From Aeromicrobium marinum DSM 15272 (lineage in GTDB: Bacteria > Actinomycetota > Actinomycetes > Propionibacteriales > Nocardioidaceae), in assembly GCF_000160775.2 (NCBI RefSeq), contig NZ_CM001024.1:1904119-1968118 (forward strand): 64,000 nt of DNA, in the 5' to 3' direction. Both the position numbers and the translations under genes were made by a program. The notes beneath the pieces are model-generated. The model made no database searches. It worked only from the letters and a program-made list of their open reading frames with translations, and had not been told where the DNA came from. Positions 1 to 9,042 of the stretch are shown piece by piece; the first letter of the stretch is position 1, and each line of letters opens with the position of its first letter.

Positions 1-1005
1 CGCCGCGGCCCTGACCTCGTGGGTCTCGCGCGGGCGGGCGAGGGGCGCGTCGGGGTCCCCACCCTGGGCCCGGACCATGCGGCGCCAGACGTCCATGGCG
101 CGGCCGTCGGCGAGCGCGTCGGCCGGGTCGACGTCGGGCCGGCCGGCGGCGGCCAGCATCTCGCGCGCCAGGGCCAGGGTCAGCTCGACGACGTCGCCGG
201 GTCCTCCTCCGGCCAGCACCTCGACCGACTCGGTCACCTCGATCGCGTTGCCGGCCGTCATCCCCAGCGGCGTCGACATGTCGGTGAGCAGGGCGACCGT
301 GGCGACGCCCGCGTCCTGGCCCAGGGCGACCATGGTCGCGGCCAGCTCGCGCGCCTGGTCGATCTCCTTCATGAACGCTCCGGACCCGACCTTGACGTCC
401 AGCACCAGCGAGCCGGTGCCCTCGGCGATCTTCTTGCTCATGATGGAGCTGGCGATCAGCGGGATCGCCTCGACCGTGCCGGTGACGTCGCGCAACGCGT
501 ACAGCTTCTTGTCCGCCGGCGCGAGACCCGGGCCCGCCGCGCAGATGACGGCCCCGACGTCGTCGAGCTGGGCGAGGATCTCGGCGTTCGTCAGGTCGGC
601 CCGCCAGCCGGGGATCGACTCCAGCTTGTCGAGGGTGCCGCCGGTGTGGCCGAGCCCCCGACCCGACAGCTGGGGCACCGCCACACCGCAGGCAGCGACC
701 AGCGGGGCGAGCGGCAGCGTGATCTTGTCGCCCACCCCGCCGGTGGAGTGCTTGTCCGCCGTGGGCCGGCTGAGCCCGGAGAAGTCCATCCGCTCCCCCG
801 AGGCGATCATGGCCGCGGTCCACCGGGCGATCTCCGGACGGTCCATGCCGTTGAGCAGGATCGCCATCGCGAGGGCGGCCATCTGCTCGTCGGCCACCAC
901 GCCACGGGTGTAGGCGTCGACGACCCAGTCGATCTGCGGATCGGTGAGTCGGTGACCGTCGCGCTTGGCCATGATCACCTCGACGGCGTCGAACGATTCG
1001 GTCAC
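1..1005 (-). CDS. deoA: Thymidine phosphorylase, C-terminus off the window
   Basis: Phosphorolyses thymidine and deoxyuridine to the base and deoxyribose-1-phosphate in the cytoplasm. The protein reads VTESFDAVEVIMAKRDGHRL and carries the pyrimidine-nucleoside phosphorylase phosphate loop KHSTGGVGDK (about residues 84-93). 335 codons are visible and about 90-100 C-terminal residues lie beyond base 1, judging by the usual length of about 430. The GTG start at 1005 follows a GGAAGGA ribosome site and overlaps the stop of the P450 gene by four bases (GTGA), so it is the last visible gene of the nucleoside operon. High confidence in the family; the start is well supported. Confidence 0.93.
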   Translation of the reverse strand, partial: MTESFDAVEVIMAKRDGHRLTDPQIDWVVDAYTRGVVADEQMAALAMAILLNGMDRPEIARWTAAMIASGERMDFSGLSRPTADKHSTGGVGDKITLPLAPLVAACGVAVPQLSGRGLGHTGGTLDKLESIPGWRADLTNAEILAQLDDVGAVICAAGPGLAPADKKLYALRDVTGTVEAIPLIASSIMSKKIAEGTGSLVLDVKVGSGAFMKEIDQARELAATMVALGQDAGVATVALLTDMSTPLGMTAGNAIEVTESVEVLAGGGPGDVVELTLALAREMLAAAGRPDVDPADALADGRAMDVWRRMVRAQGGDPDAPLARPRETHEVRAAA

Positions 1006-2198
1006 GAGCTTCCTTCCAGGTCGACCACGAGGGTCCGGTAGCCGCGCAGCACCCAGGTGGGACGTCGGGGCGAGGTGCCGGCGAGGGTCAGGCGTGGATG
1101 CCGCCGCAACAACGCGGCGAGGCTGATCTGCAGCTCCAGACGCGCGAGCGGCGCGCCGAGACAGAAGTGCGGTCCCAGCCCGAACCCGACGTGCGGGTTG
1201 GGGTCGCGGGCCGGGTCGAACCGGTCGGGATCGTCGAACACGGCCGCGTCACGGTTGGCCGACCCCATGAGGCAGGCGACCTTCTCACCGGCGACGACCC
1301 GCTGCCCGGCGATCTCGACGTCGGCGGTGGCCGTGCGCTCGAACAGCTGCAGGGGTGCGTCGAACCGGATCAGCTCCTCCAGCGCGACGTCGACCGGCAC
1401 CTCGCCACCCGCGACCCGGGCGACCTCGGCCGGGTGCTCCAGCAGGGCGTGCACCCCGTTGCCGAACACGTTGACCGAGGCCTCGTGCCCCGCGTTGAGC
1501 AGCAGCACGACGGTGGCGACCAGCTCGTCCTCGGACAGGCTCTCGCCGTCGGCCCGCTCCGCCAGGAGGTCGGTGATCAGGTCGTCGCCCGGGGTGCGCC
1601 TGCGGTGCTGCAGCACGTCGCGGACGTATGCGTCGAACTCCACCGAGGCCGACACCGCCGCCGAGCGGACCGACTCGTCGACCGCCGGCTCGTACATGTG
1701 CACGATCGCCTGCGACCAGTCGCGCAGCACGGTGTGGTCGGACCGGGGAACGCCCAGCAGGTCGGCGATGACGTACACCGGCATCGGCTCGGCGTAGTCG
1801 GCGAGCAGGTCGACCGTCCCGTCGAGCCGGCCGGCCATCTCGGTGGCAAGCTCCTCGATGCGGGGTCGCATCCGCTCCACGTGCCCCCGGGAGAACGCTC
1901 CCGCCAGCAGGCGACGCATGCGGGTGTGGACCGGTGGCTCGTTCTCCATGAGCTGGTTGCGGTGCAGCGCGTTGAACGGTTCCATCCGGCCGACGGGTTC
2001 CCAGTCGGTCCAGATCCGCCCGAGGCGACGGTCCCGCAGGGTCGCCGTGACGGCACCGTGGGTGGTCGCCAGCCACCGCCCCCCGGCGTCGTGCCACACC
2101 ATGGGTCCGGCCGCGCGCAGGCCGGCCAGGGTCGGGTAGGGGTCGTCGACGAACCCCGGGTCCCCGAGGTCCACCTCGACGGTGGGCCGGCTCGTCAC
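1002..2198 (-). CDS. Cytochrome P450
   Basis: Soluble bacterial P450 of 398 residues, a haem monooxygenase with unknown substrate. Visible motifs are the I-helix segment NAGHEAS (around residue 238), the K-helix ExxR as EELIR (around 273) and the haem-cysteine loop FGLGPHFCLG (around 338-347). The usual oxygen-activating Thr of AGxDT/AGxET is Ala here, followed by Ser; this AGHEA variant occurs in other actinobacterial P450s. The GTG start is at 2198. It lies between the cytidine deaminase gene (10 bases upstream) and deoA (4-base overlap), so it is transcribed with nucleoside salvage genes, an unexpected partner. No ferredoxin or reductase gene is nearby. Confidence 0.92.
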   Translation of the reverse strand: MTSRPTVEVDLGDPGFVDDPYPTLAGLRAAGPMVWHDAGGRWLATTHGAVTATLRDRRLGRIWTDWEPVGRMEPFNALHRNQLMENEPPVHTRMRRLLAGAFSRGHVERMRPRIEELATEMAGRLDGTVDLLADYAEPMPVYVIADLLGVPRSDHTVLRDWSQAIVHMYEPAVDESVRSAAVSASVEFDAYVRDVLQHRRRTPGDDLITDLLAERADGESLSEDELVATVVLLLNAGHEASVNVFGNGVHALLEHPAEVARVAGGEVPVDVALEELIRFDAPLQLFERTATADVEIAGQRVVAGEKVACLMGSANRDAAVFDDPDRFDPARDPNPHVGFGLGPHFCLGAPLARLELQISLAALLRRHPRLTLAGTSPRRPTWVLRGYRTLVVDLEGSS

Positions 2199-2208
2199 GG
2201 GGTGAGGG

Positions 2209-2655
2209 TCACGGGTTCGGGCCCCCGGCGCGCAGGTCGGTGGCGTCGAAGGCGTCGGGCAGGACGTCGGCCATCGTGCGGACCCCGTGGGCGGTGAGCA
2301 GCTGCATCGTGGGACCGCCGTTCTCCCACAACAGCTGTCGGCAGCGTCCGCACGGCATCAGGGGTCGACCCGCTCCGTCGACGCAGACCACCGCCACCAA
2401 CCGGCCGCCGCCGGTGGAGTGCAGGGCCGAGACCATCCCGCACTCGGCGCACAGCGCCACACCGTACGCCGCGTTCTCGACGTTGCAGCCCAGCACGACC
2501 CGGCCGTCGTCGACCAGCCCGGCCGCACCGACCGGGTAGTCGGAGTACGGCGCGTACGCCCGCCCCATGACCTCGGTGGCGTACCGCGTGAGGGCGTCCC
2601 AGTCGATCGGGTCGTCGGCACCGGAGATGCCGAGCCCCGGCACGTCGGTGGCCAC
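2209..2655 (-). CDS. cdd: Cytidine deaminase
   Basis: Deaminates cytidine and deoxycytidine to uridine and deoxyuridine, feeding the neighbouring thymidine phosphorylase. 148 residues, normal for the small tetrameric class. Zinc ligands and the catalytic glutamate appear as CAECGMVSAL (the C-A-E motif) and PCGRCRQ. The GTG start at 2655 shares one base with the TAG stop of the upstream permease gene (TAGTG), which indicates translational coupling. Longer upstream reading is only the permease in another frame. Confidence 0.94.
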   Translation of the reverse strand: MATDVPGLGISGADDPIDWDALTRYATEVMGRAYAPYSDYPVGAAGLVDDGRVVLGCNVENAAYGVALCAECGMVSALHSTGGGRLVAVVCVDGAGRPLMPCGRCRQLLWENGGPTMQLLTAHGVRTMADVLPDAFDATDLRAGGPNP

Positions 2656-3890
2656 TAGCCGGCCCCCCCTCGTCGATAGGGTTTGCCGTCGGCCGCGGGC
2701 ATCCGTAGTCGCGCCCCGGCGACCGCGAGCACGAACAGGGTGATGACGTACGGGGTCATGCCCGTGAAGGCGCTCGGCACGGCGTCGGTGGTGGCGAACC
2801 ACACCAGCAGCAGCACCGCGATGGCGGCGATGACGCCGGCCGTGACCCGCTCGGTGCTGCGGTACTTCACGACGGCGTAGGCCAGCAGGAAGATCGCGAT
2901 GAGCAGCAGCAGCGACCGCACCAGCGGGCCGTTGTTCGGCAGCAGGCTGATGCCGTCGGTGTAGCCGAACATGAGCGACCCCGCCACGACGCCGCTGGGG
3001 CGCCAGTTGCCGAAGATCATCGCGGCCAGACCGATGTAGCCGCGGCCGCCGGTCTGCCCCACGGTGAACGACGACGAGGCCACCATCGTCAGGTAGGCAC
3101 CGCCGAGACCCGCGAAGGCTCCCGAGACCATGACGGCGACGTACTTGTACCGGTACACGTCGACGCCGAGCGTCTCGGCGGCCTGCGGGTTCTCGCCGCA
3201 CGACCGCAGGCGCAGGCCGAAAGCGGTCCGCCACAGCAGCCAGGCAGTGCCGACCACCAGCACCACCACCAGGACGGTCAGCAACGAGACCCGCGTGGTC
3301 AGGGCTGCGACCGCCCCGGCGACGTCGGACACCACGAAGATGTTCCGCTCGGCGACCGACAGGGCGGCGTCGGACACCCCGGGGACGGTGATGTTCGGCA
3401 ACGTCTCGTACCCGGACAGGTTGCGCGGTCCGCCCCCCTCGAGGTCCTCGAAGAACGACTTGGCGAGGAACCCGATCGCCCCGAGGCTGATGATGTTGAT
3501 CGCGACGCCGGAGATGATGTGGTCCACCCCGAACGACACGGTCGCGACCGCGTGCAGCAGCCCGCCGAGCAGTCCCATGCCCGCCGCGCCGAGCAGACCG
3601 ACGTACGGTCCGTGGTGGTACGCGAAGAACGCCGCGCCCCAGGTGCCGAGCAGCATCTGCCCCTCGAGGCCGATGTTCACGATGCCCGCCCGCTCCGCCC
3701 AGAGCCCGCCGATGCCGGCGAGCAGGATCGGGCAGGCGGCGATGATCGCGGCGCGCAGCGTCCCGGGACTGGAGATCCGGTCGGCGCCCGTGATGACCCG
3801 CACCGCGGCGATCGTGGCCACGACGGCCAGGGCCATCAGGATCATCGTGTAGCGGTAGGTGCGGATCCGCGCGATCTGGTCGGTCGCCAT
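2655..3890 (-). CDS. Nucleoside ABC transporter permease (NupQ-like)
   Basis: Inner-membrane permease of 411 residues with many hydrophobic segments and the GIGGLWAERAGIVNIGLEGQ region typical of BMP-family/branched-chain-type permeases (compare NupP/NupQ of Bacillus subtilis). It should pair with the second permease directly upstream to form the channel of the nucleoside importer. It follows that permease without a gap (the next gene ends at 3891) and overlaps the cytidine deaminase start by one base. The role is inferred from family and operon context with the lipoprotein, cdd and deoA. Confidence 0.9.
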   Translation of the reverse strand: MATDQIARIRTYRYTMILMALAVVATIAAVRVITGADRISSPGTLRAAIIAACPILLAGIGGLWAERAGIVNIGLEGQMLLGTWGAAFFAYHHGPYVGLLGAAGMGLLGGLLHAVATVSFGVDHIISGVAINIISLGAIGFLAKSFFEDLEGGGPRNLSGYETLPNITVPGVSDAALSVAERNIFVVSDVAGAVAALTTRVSLLTVLVVVLVVGTAWLLWRTAFGLRLRSCGENPQAAETLGVDVYRYKYVAVMVSGAFAGLGGAYLTMVASSSFTVGQTGGRGYIGLAAMIFGNWRPSGVVAGSLMFGYTDGISLLPNNGPLVRSLLLLIAIFLLAYAVVKYRSTERVTAGVIAAIAVLLLVWFATTDAVPSAFTGMTPYVITLFVLAVAGARLRMPAADGKPYRRGGAG

Positions 3891-4973
3891 CTAGACCACC
3901 GCCTCCCGCTCGGTGGCCAGCTCTCGGGCGACCCGTTCGGACTCGGCCTTGGCCTGACGCCGGCGCACCACCTCGTAGGCCACGACGACCGCGAGCACGA
4001 CGATGCCCTGCGTGATGTCGACGACCTCCTTGGCGATCCCCTCGCGCTGCAGACCGTTGGACTGCGCCGCGAGGAAGGCGAACAGGACCGCGCCGAAGAA
4101 GATCCCCACCACCCGGTTGCGGCCCAGGAGCGCGACCGCCAGGCCGGTGAACCCGAGCCCGGCCTGGAAGTTCTCGGGGATGCCGAACTTCTGCACCGAG
4201 CCGAAGTACGCCGGCATCCAGACCAGCCCGGCGATCGCTCCCGAGAGGGCCATGGAGATCAGCACCATGCGCGGCACCGAGACGCCGCTGGCCAGGGCCG
4301 CCGTCGGTGACTCGCCGGCGACCCGCAGGTCGAAGCCGAACCGGGTGCGCGACAGCAGGAACCAGTAGCCGGCGCCCACCGCGAGCGCCACGACCGTGAG
4401 GGCCCAGACGTCCGGCGCCCCGGCGATGACGCCGAAGCCGAGGGGCTGGCTGCTGGGGGGCAGCGGCGTGGTGGTGAAGGTCAGTCCGCTCTCGACGCCG
4501 TACCGCTGCACGAGGTAGCCGGCCATCGTCAGGGCGATGTAGTTGAGCATGATGGCGCTGATCACCTCGCTGACGCCGCGCGTGACCTTCAGGATCCCCG
4601 CGATCGAGGCGTAGAGGCCGCCCGCGACGACGGCGACCACCAGGGTGGCGAGGATGTTCAACGGCCCCGGCACCAGGCCCGCCCCGCCGAAGAACCCGGC
4701 GGCGCAGGCGGCGACGATGTACTGGCCCTCGACCCCGATGTTGAACAGGCCCATGCGGAAGCCGATGGCCGCTGCGAAGGCCGACAGCGCGAGCATCGAC
4801 GACTGGTTCACGATGTTGACGAGGATCCGGTCGTTCGGGACCGAGAACACCGTCGTCAGGAACGCCGTCGCCGACCCGCCCGAGAGCACGATGACGGCGC
4901 TGGTGGCGGCGACGGCCAACGCCACCGCGACGAGGGGCGGCAGCAGCGACGAGACGATCGAGGCGCGCTTCAT
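3891..4973 (-). CDS. Nucleoside ABC transporter permease (NupP-like)
   Basis: Polytopic membrane protein of 360 residues starting MKRASIVSSLL, with the conserved FRMGLFNIGVEGQY segment of this permease class near residue 75. It overlaps the upstream ATPase gene by four bases (ATGA at 4970-4973). It probably forms a heterodimer with the downstream permease and moves nucleosides delivered by the BMP lipoprotein. The C-terminus is Arg/Glu rich and cytoplasmic by prediction. Substrate specificity within purine and pyrimidine nucleosides cannot be read from the sequence. Confidence 0.9.
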   Translation of the reverse strand: MKRASIVSSLLPPLVAVALAVAATSAVIVLSGGSATAFLTTVFSVPNDRILVNIVNQSSMLALSAFAAAIGFRMGLFNIGVEGQYIVAACAAGFFGGAGLVPGPLNILATLVVAVVAGGLYASIAGILKVTRGVSEVISAIMLNYIALTMAGYLVQRYGVESGLTFTTTPLPPSSQPLGFGVIAGAPDVWALTVVALAVGAGYWFLLSRTRFGFDLRVAGESPTAALASGVSVPRMVLISMALSGAIAGLVWMPAYFGSVQKFGIPENFQAGLGFTGLAVALLGRNRVVGIFFGAVLFAFLAAQSNGLQREGIAKEVVDITQGIVVLAVVVAYEVVRRRQAKAESERVARELATEREAVV

Positions 4974-6475
4974 GCGTCAGCTCCTCCGGTCATGGCGGCC
5001 CCGAGGTCGGAGGCGGTCACCTCGCCGGGGTCGAAGCGGGCGGTGAGGCGGCCGCGCAGGACGACCTCGAGCCGGTCGGACAGTCCGATCAGCTCGTCCA
5101 GGTCGGCCGACACCAGCAGGACCCCGAGACCTTGTCGCCGGGCCGCCCGGATGTGGTCCCAGATGGCGGCCTGGGCACCGACGTCGACGCCCCGGGTGGG
5201 GTGGGACGCGATCAGCAGGATCGGGTCACCGCTCATCTCGCGGCCCACGATGAACTTCTGCTGGTTGCCGCCGGAGAGCGCTCGGGCCGTGGTGTCGATG
5301 CCCGGGGTCCGGACGTCGAACTCCTCGACGATCCGCTGCGCGTCGGCGCGGGCCCCACGGGCGTTGATGAACGGTCCCCGGACGCTGGGCGCGGAGGTCT
5401 GGTGGCCGAGGATCCGGTTCTCCCACAGCGGGTAGTCGAGCACGAGACCGTGGCGGTGCCGGTCCTCCGGGACGAAACCGACCCCCCGGTCGCGGACCTG
5501 CCGCGTGCTGAGGTCCGTGATGTCCTCGCCGGACAGGGTGATCGTCCCCGCCGAGCAGCGCTGCAGACCCATCACGACCTCGACCAGCTCGGACTGACCG
5601 TTGCCCTCGACGCCGGCGATGCCGACGACCTCGCCGCGGTGGACCGCGAGCGACACGTCCGACAGCACCGCGCGGCCGCCGTCACCGCGCACCGTGACGC
5701 CTGCGAGCTCGAGCACGACCTGGTCGGTCACGGTGGACTCGCTGGTGTCCGGCGACGGCAGCTCGGACCCGACCATCAGCTCGGCGAGCTCGCGCTTGGT
5801 GGCGGTCGCGGGGTCGGCGGTGCCGACCGTGGTGCCGCGTCGCATGACGGTGATCCGGTCGGCGATCTGCAGCACCTCGTCGAGCTTGTGCGAGATGAAC
5901 AGCACCGAGCAGCCGTCGGCGACGAGCTCCCGCAGGTTGGCGAACAGCGCGTCGACCTCCTGCGGCACCAGCACGGCCGTGGGCTCATCGAGGATGATCA
6001 GCTGCGCACCCCGGTAGAGCACCTTGAGGATCTCGACCCGTTGGCGGTCGGCGACGCCGAGCTTCTCGACCAGGACGTCGGGCGAGAGGCCGAACCCGAA
6101 GCGCCCCGAGATCTTCTCGATCTCCGCCCGGGCGCGGTCGCCGATCCCATGCCGCTTCTCGGCGCCCAGCACGATGTTCTCCAGCACCGACAGGTTGTCG
6201 GCCAGCATGAAGTGCTGGAACACCATGCCGATGCCGGCCTCGATCGCGTCGGTGGGCGAGTCGAAGGTGACCTCGCGGCCGTCGACGCTGATCGTGCCGT
6301 CGTCGGCCGACTGGACGCCGTACAGGATCTTCATCAGGGTCGACTTGCCGGCACCGTTCTCGCCGATCAGCGCATGCACCGACCCGGGAGCGATGTGCAG
6401 GTCGACGTCGTGGTTGGCGATGACCCCCGGGAATCGCTTCCCGATGCCCCGCAGCTCGACCTCGATGCTCGTCAC
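4970..6475 (-). CDS. Nucleoside ABC transporter ATP-binding protein
   Basis: Cytoplasmic ATPase of 501 residues with two tandem ABC domains. The first has Walker A GENGAGKST and a Walker B leading into LDEPTAVL. The second has GVEGNGQSE in place of a canonical P-loop, a degenerate site typical of the sugar/nucleoside type (RbsA/NupO). The signature LSGGNQQK is in the second half. An in-frame ATG lies at 6508, but the GTG at 6475 follows AAGGA by 7 bases and gives the natural N-terminus VTSIEVELRGIGKRF. A strong hairpin separates it from the lipoprotein gene upstream. Confidence 0.92.
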   Translation of the reverse strand: MTSIEVELRGIGKRFPGVIANHDVDLHIAPGSVHALIGENGAGKSTLMKILYGVQSADDGTISVDGREVTFDSPTDAIEAGIGMVFQHFMLADNLSVLENIVLGAEKRHGIGDRARAEIEKISGRFGFGLSPDVLVEKLGVADRQRVEILKVLYRGAQLIILDEPTAVLVPQEVDALFANLRELVADGCSVLFISHKLDEVLQIADRITVMRRGTTVGTADPATATKRELAELMVGSELPSPDTSESTVTDQVVLELAGVTVRGDGGRAVLSDVSLAVHRGEVVGIAGVEGNGQSELVEVVMGLQRCSAGTITLSGEDITDLSTRQVRDRGVGFVPEDRHRHGLVLDYPLWENRILGHQTSAPSVRGPFINARGARADAQRIVEEFDVRTPGIDTTARALSGGNQQKFIVGREMSGDPILLIASHPTRGVDVGAQAAIWDHIRAARRQGLGVLLVSADLDELIGLSDRLEVVLRGRLTARFDPGEVTASDLGAAMTGGADA

Positions 6476-6547
6476 GCGCCCATCCTTCCCCAGATTCCTC
6501 GTCGGCACATCATCCTCGGTGACCAGCCGTGGTCGGGCCGGCAGCGA

Positions 6548-6592
6548 CGACCGAGCCCGGGACCCGCTGCGTGCGGGACCCGGGCTCGGTCG
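6548..6592 (-). terminator. Intercistronic hairpin between lipoprotein and ATPase genes
   Basis: Twenty-base arms (6548-6567 and 6573-6592) pair with one mismatch around a 5-base loop. The left arm begins CGACCGAGCCCGGGA. No T-run follows, as is usual in high-GC actinobacteria. It lies just after the lipoprotein stop (6609) and 73 bases before the ATPase start, so it may be a partial terminator or an mRNA 3' stabiliser that keeps binding-protein expression above that of the transporter. Confidence 0.75.
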
Positions 6593-6608
6593 TGCGACAG
6601 TGCCGGAC

Positions 6609-7682
6609 CTACGGGGCCTCGGGCACCGTGATGTCGCCGGCGATGATCTGCGCCTTGTAGTCCTCCAGCGCCGCGATCGTCTCGGGGGTCAGGAACCCGC
6701 CGGACGTCGAGTAGCCGACACCGTCGTCGGCCAGCGTGAACACCGTGTAGCTCGAGGCCGGCTCACCCTCGACGACCGAGGAGATGAATCCGTAGGTCGC
6801 GGTGTCGACGCGCTTGAGCATCGAGGTGATGATGGTCGGCTTCTGTGCGTCACCGGCGGTGAGGAACTGGTCGGAGTCGACGCCGATGGCCTTCTGGCCG
6901 GCCTCGACGGCCGCGTCGAAGACGCCCGAGCCCGAGCCGCCCGCCGCGTGGAACACGATGTCCGCACCCGAGGCGTACAGGCCGTCGGCCGCCGCCTTGC
7001 CACCGGCAGGATCGCCGAAGCCCTTGGGGTCGGACTGCTCGATGTAGGTCGACTCGACCGTGACGTCGGGGTCGGCCGCCTCGGCGCCGGCGACGAAGCC
7101 GGCCTCGAACTTCTGGATCAGCGCGTTGTTGACGCCGCCGACGAAGCCGAGCTGGCCGGTCTCGGACTGCAGGGCCGCCGCGGCACCCACGAGGAAGGAG
7201 CCCTCGTTCTCGGCGAACCCGAGGTAGGCCACGTTGCAGTTGACGTCCTCGTCGGGATCGAACCCGTCGATGATGGCGAAGGCGACGTCCGGGTAGTCCG
7301 GCGCGACGGCGTTGACCGACTCGCTGTAGGCGAAGCCGACACCGATGATGGTGTTGAAGCCGTCCTCGGCGAAGCCGCGCAGCCGCTCCTCGCGGGCCGC
7401 CTCGTCCTCGTTGTCGGACGCCTCGCCCTCGGCGAACTCGACACCGAACTCCTGCACGGCCTGGTCGAGTCCGGCGTAGGCCGAGTCGTTGAACGACTGG
7501 TCGCCGCGTCCGCCGACGTCGTAGGCGAGCGCGACCCGCGGGTCACCCTCGATCTGGGTGGGCTCGCAGGTGACCTCCTCAGCGGCTGAGGTGTCCTCGT
7601 CGTCGTCGGCGGCGGTGCCGCAGGCGGACAGGACCAGACCACACGTCGCGACGGCGACGGAGTACTTGGCAAGACGACGCAA
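6609..7682 (-). CDS. BMP-family nucleoside-binding lipoprotein
   Basis: Extracytoplasmic solute-binding lipoprotein of 357 residues, relative of BmpA/NupN/PnrA. The signal peptide starts LRRLAKYSVAVATCG and ends in the lipobox LSAC; an acidic linker DDDEDTSAAEE follows. The body contains VALAYDVGGRGDQSFNDSAY, the purine nucleoside receptor signature. A longer reading from ATG at 7700 would put the Shine-Dalgarno AGGAGGA inside the protein, so the TTG at 7682, four bases after it, is preferred. First gene of the import operon. Ligand assignment as nucleoside rests on cdd and deoA in the same unit. Confidence 0.92.
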   Translation of the reverse strand: MRRLAKYSVAVATCGLVLSACGTAADDDEDTSAAEEVTCEPTQIEGDPRVALAYDVGGRGDQSFNDSAYAGLDQAVQEFGVEFAEGEASDNEDEAAREERLRGFAEDGFNTIIGVGFAYSESVNAVAPDYPDVAFAIIDGFDPDEDVNCNVAYLGFAENEGSFLVGAAAALQSETGQLGFVGGVNNALIQKFEAGFVAGAEAADPDVTVESTYIEQSDPKGFGDPAGGKAAADGLYASGADIVFHAAGGSGSGVFDAAVEAGQKAIGVDSDQFLTAGDAQKPTIITSMLKRVDTATYGFISSVVEGEPASSYTVFTLADDGVGYSTSGGFLTPETIAALEDYKAQIIAGDITVPEAP

Positions 7683-7703
7683 AATTCCTCCTGGAAGCAT
7701 CGG

Positions 7704-7744
7704 CCGGGTGCTGCACCCGGCTCGACGCCGACCCTAATCGGCGC
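7704..7744 (-). promoter_or_regulatory. Leader and promoter region of the nucleoside operon
   Basis: On the minus strand a TAGGGT hexamer (7737-7732) is a plausible -10 box; the -35 is weak. It sits in the loop and right arm of a small inverted repeat (CGCCGA/TCGGCG, 7726-7743). Just downstream, in the leader, a second perfect repeat CCGGGTG/CACCCGG (7704-7720) ends 15 bases before the AGGAGG ribosome site. Either could bind a regulator or fold in RNA. No known riboswitch consensus was recognised. Confidence 0.4.
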
Positions 7745-7837
7745 AGGTGTCGCGCGGCAGGGGCTCCGCCGGATTGGCGGCCTCCGTAACCGATTTGTCA
7801 CCGACCGGACCGGGCCGGGCAGCCGCCGGCGCCCCGG

Positions 7838-9004
7838 TCAGACGACGGCGGCCGCGGCGAGCACCCGTGCTCCGGCCGCGATCGCGCGCTCGTCCACACG
7901 CAGGTTGCCCTGGTGCAGGTCGAAGGTCGGGCCGTCGGGGGTGCGGGTGCCGAGCCGGCCCATCGCCCCGGGGACCGCCTCGACGTACCAGGCGAAGTCC
8001 TCGCCGCCGAGGCTCTGGGTGGTCGACGCCACGGCACCCGGCCCGATCGCAGAGCTGACCGCCCGGCGCAGCGTCTCGGTGGCGTCGAAGTCGTTGACGA
8101 CCGGCGGCACGCCCCGGACGTAGACCACGTCGGCGCTGACGCCGAACGGCTCGATGATGTCGGCGATGAGGCCGCGCACCAGGTGTTCGGCCTGGTGCCA
8201 GGCCGCGGCGTCGAGCATGCGCAGGGTGCCGGTGAGCTCACCGGTGGCCGGGATGACGTTGGCGGCGTTGCCCGCCCGGAGCTGGCCCCACACCATGCTC
8301 GCCCCGGCGCGGGGGTCGAAGCGTCGGGACAGGACGGCCGGCAGCTGGGTGACCAGGCTGCCCAGGGCGTAGGTCAGGTCCTCGGTGAGGTGGGGCCGCG
8401 AGGTGTGCCCGCCACGACCGCTGAGCGTCACGTGGATCCGGTCCGACGCGCCGGTGATCGGTCCTTCGCGCAACCCCACCTGGCCCACGTCGAGCGACGG
8501 GTCGCAGTGCAGGGCGTAGATGCGGTGCACCCCCTTGAGGACACCCTGGGACAGCAGCCGCAGGGCACCGCCGGGCATGACCTCCTCGGCGGGCTGGAAG
8601 ATCAACCGGACCCGCACCGGCAGTCCGTGCGTCCGGTGCGCCTGGGCGAGGGCCACCCCGGCTCCGACCAGGGAGGCCACGTGCACGTCGTGCCCGCAGG
8701 CGTGCGCGACGCCGGGGGTGGTCGACCTCCACGGGTCCTGCGTGGTGTCGGGGATGGGCAGCGCATCGAGGTCGGCGCGCAGGGCCACGATGGGGCCCTC
8801 CGCGGGTCCGATCTCGGCCACGACGCCGGTGCCGGGCAACCGCTCGACCGCGATGTCGGACTTGTCCAGCCAGGCGGCGACGCGATCGGTGGTGCGCTCC
8901 TCGGCCCACGACAGCTCGGGGTCGGCGTGGATCGCCCGACGGAGCTCGATCAGGTCAGGGGTGATGACCTCGATCGACCGGGCGAGCGACTCGACGATGG
9001 ACAT
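7838..9004 (-). CDS. M20-family amidohydrolase (AmiA/HipO-like)
   Basis: Cytoplasmic metal-dependent amidohydrolase of 388 residues in the peptidase M20D group, which hydrolyses N-acyl amino acids or similar amides. Metal-binding landmarks are ALRADLDALPI, ACGHDVHVAS and the FQPAEE motif that carries the catalytic Glu. The gene looks leaderless: TAGGAT (9016-9011), six bases, then ATG at 9004. It ends about 155 bases before the nucleoside operon start and runs in the same direction, but has its own promoter upstream and the operon has another. Substrate unknown. Confidence 0.9.
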   Translation of the reverse strand: MSIVESLARSIEVITPDLIELRRAIHADPELSWAEERTTDRVAAWLDKSDIAVERLPGTGVVAEIGPAEGPIVALRADLDALPIPDTTQDPWRSTTPGVAHACGHDVHVASLVGAGVALAQAHRTHGLPVRVRLIFQPAEEVMPGGALRLLSQGVLKGVHRIYALHCDPSLDVGQVGLREGPITGASDRIHVTLSGRGGHTSRPHLTEDLTYALGSLVTQLPAVLSRRFDPRAGASMVWGQLRAGNAANVIPATGELTGTLRMLDAAAWHQAEHLVRGLIADIIEPFGVSADVVYVRGVPPVVNDFDATETLRRAVSSAIGPGAVASTTQSLGGEDFAWYVEAVPGAMGRLGTRTPDGPTFDLHQGNLRVDERAIAAGARVLAAAAVV

Positions 9005-9042
9005 CGGACCATCCTACGCCGCCCTCCGCGGACGATCCCGGG

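Noticed and set aside
19-1041. 340-codon plus-strand frame at the left edge
   Set aside because: Antisense to deoA, whose family motifs are clear on the minus strand.
6476-6508. Longer ATPase start at 6508
   Set aside because: No ribosome site precedes it, while GTG 6475 has AAGGA at good spacing and a family-like N-terminus.
7704-7837. Riboswitch before the nucleoside operon
   Set aside because: Two small hairpins exist, but no purine, preQ1 or other consensus core could be matched by eye.
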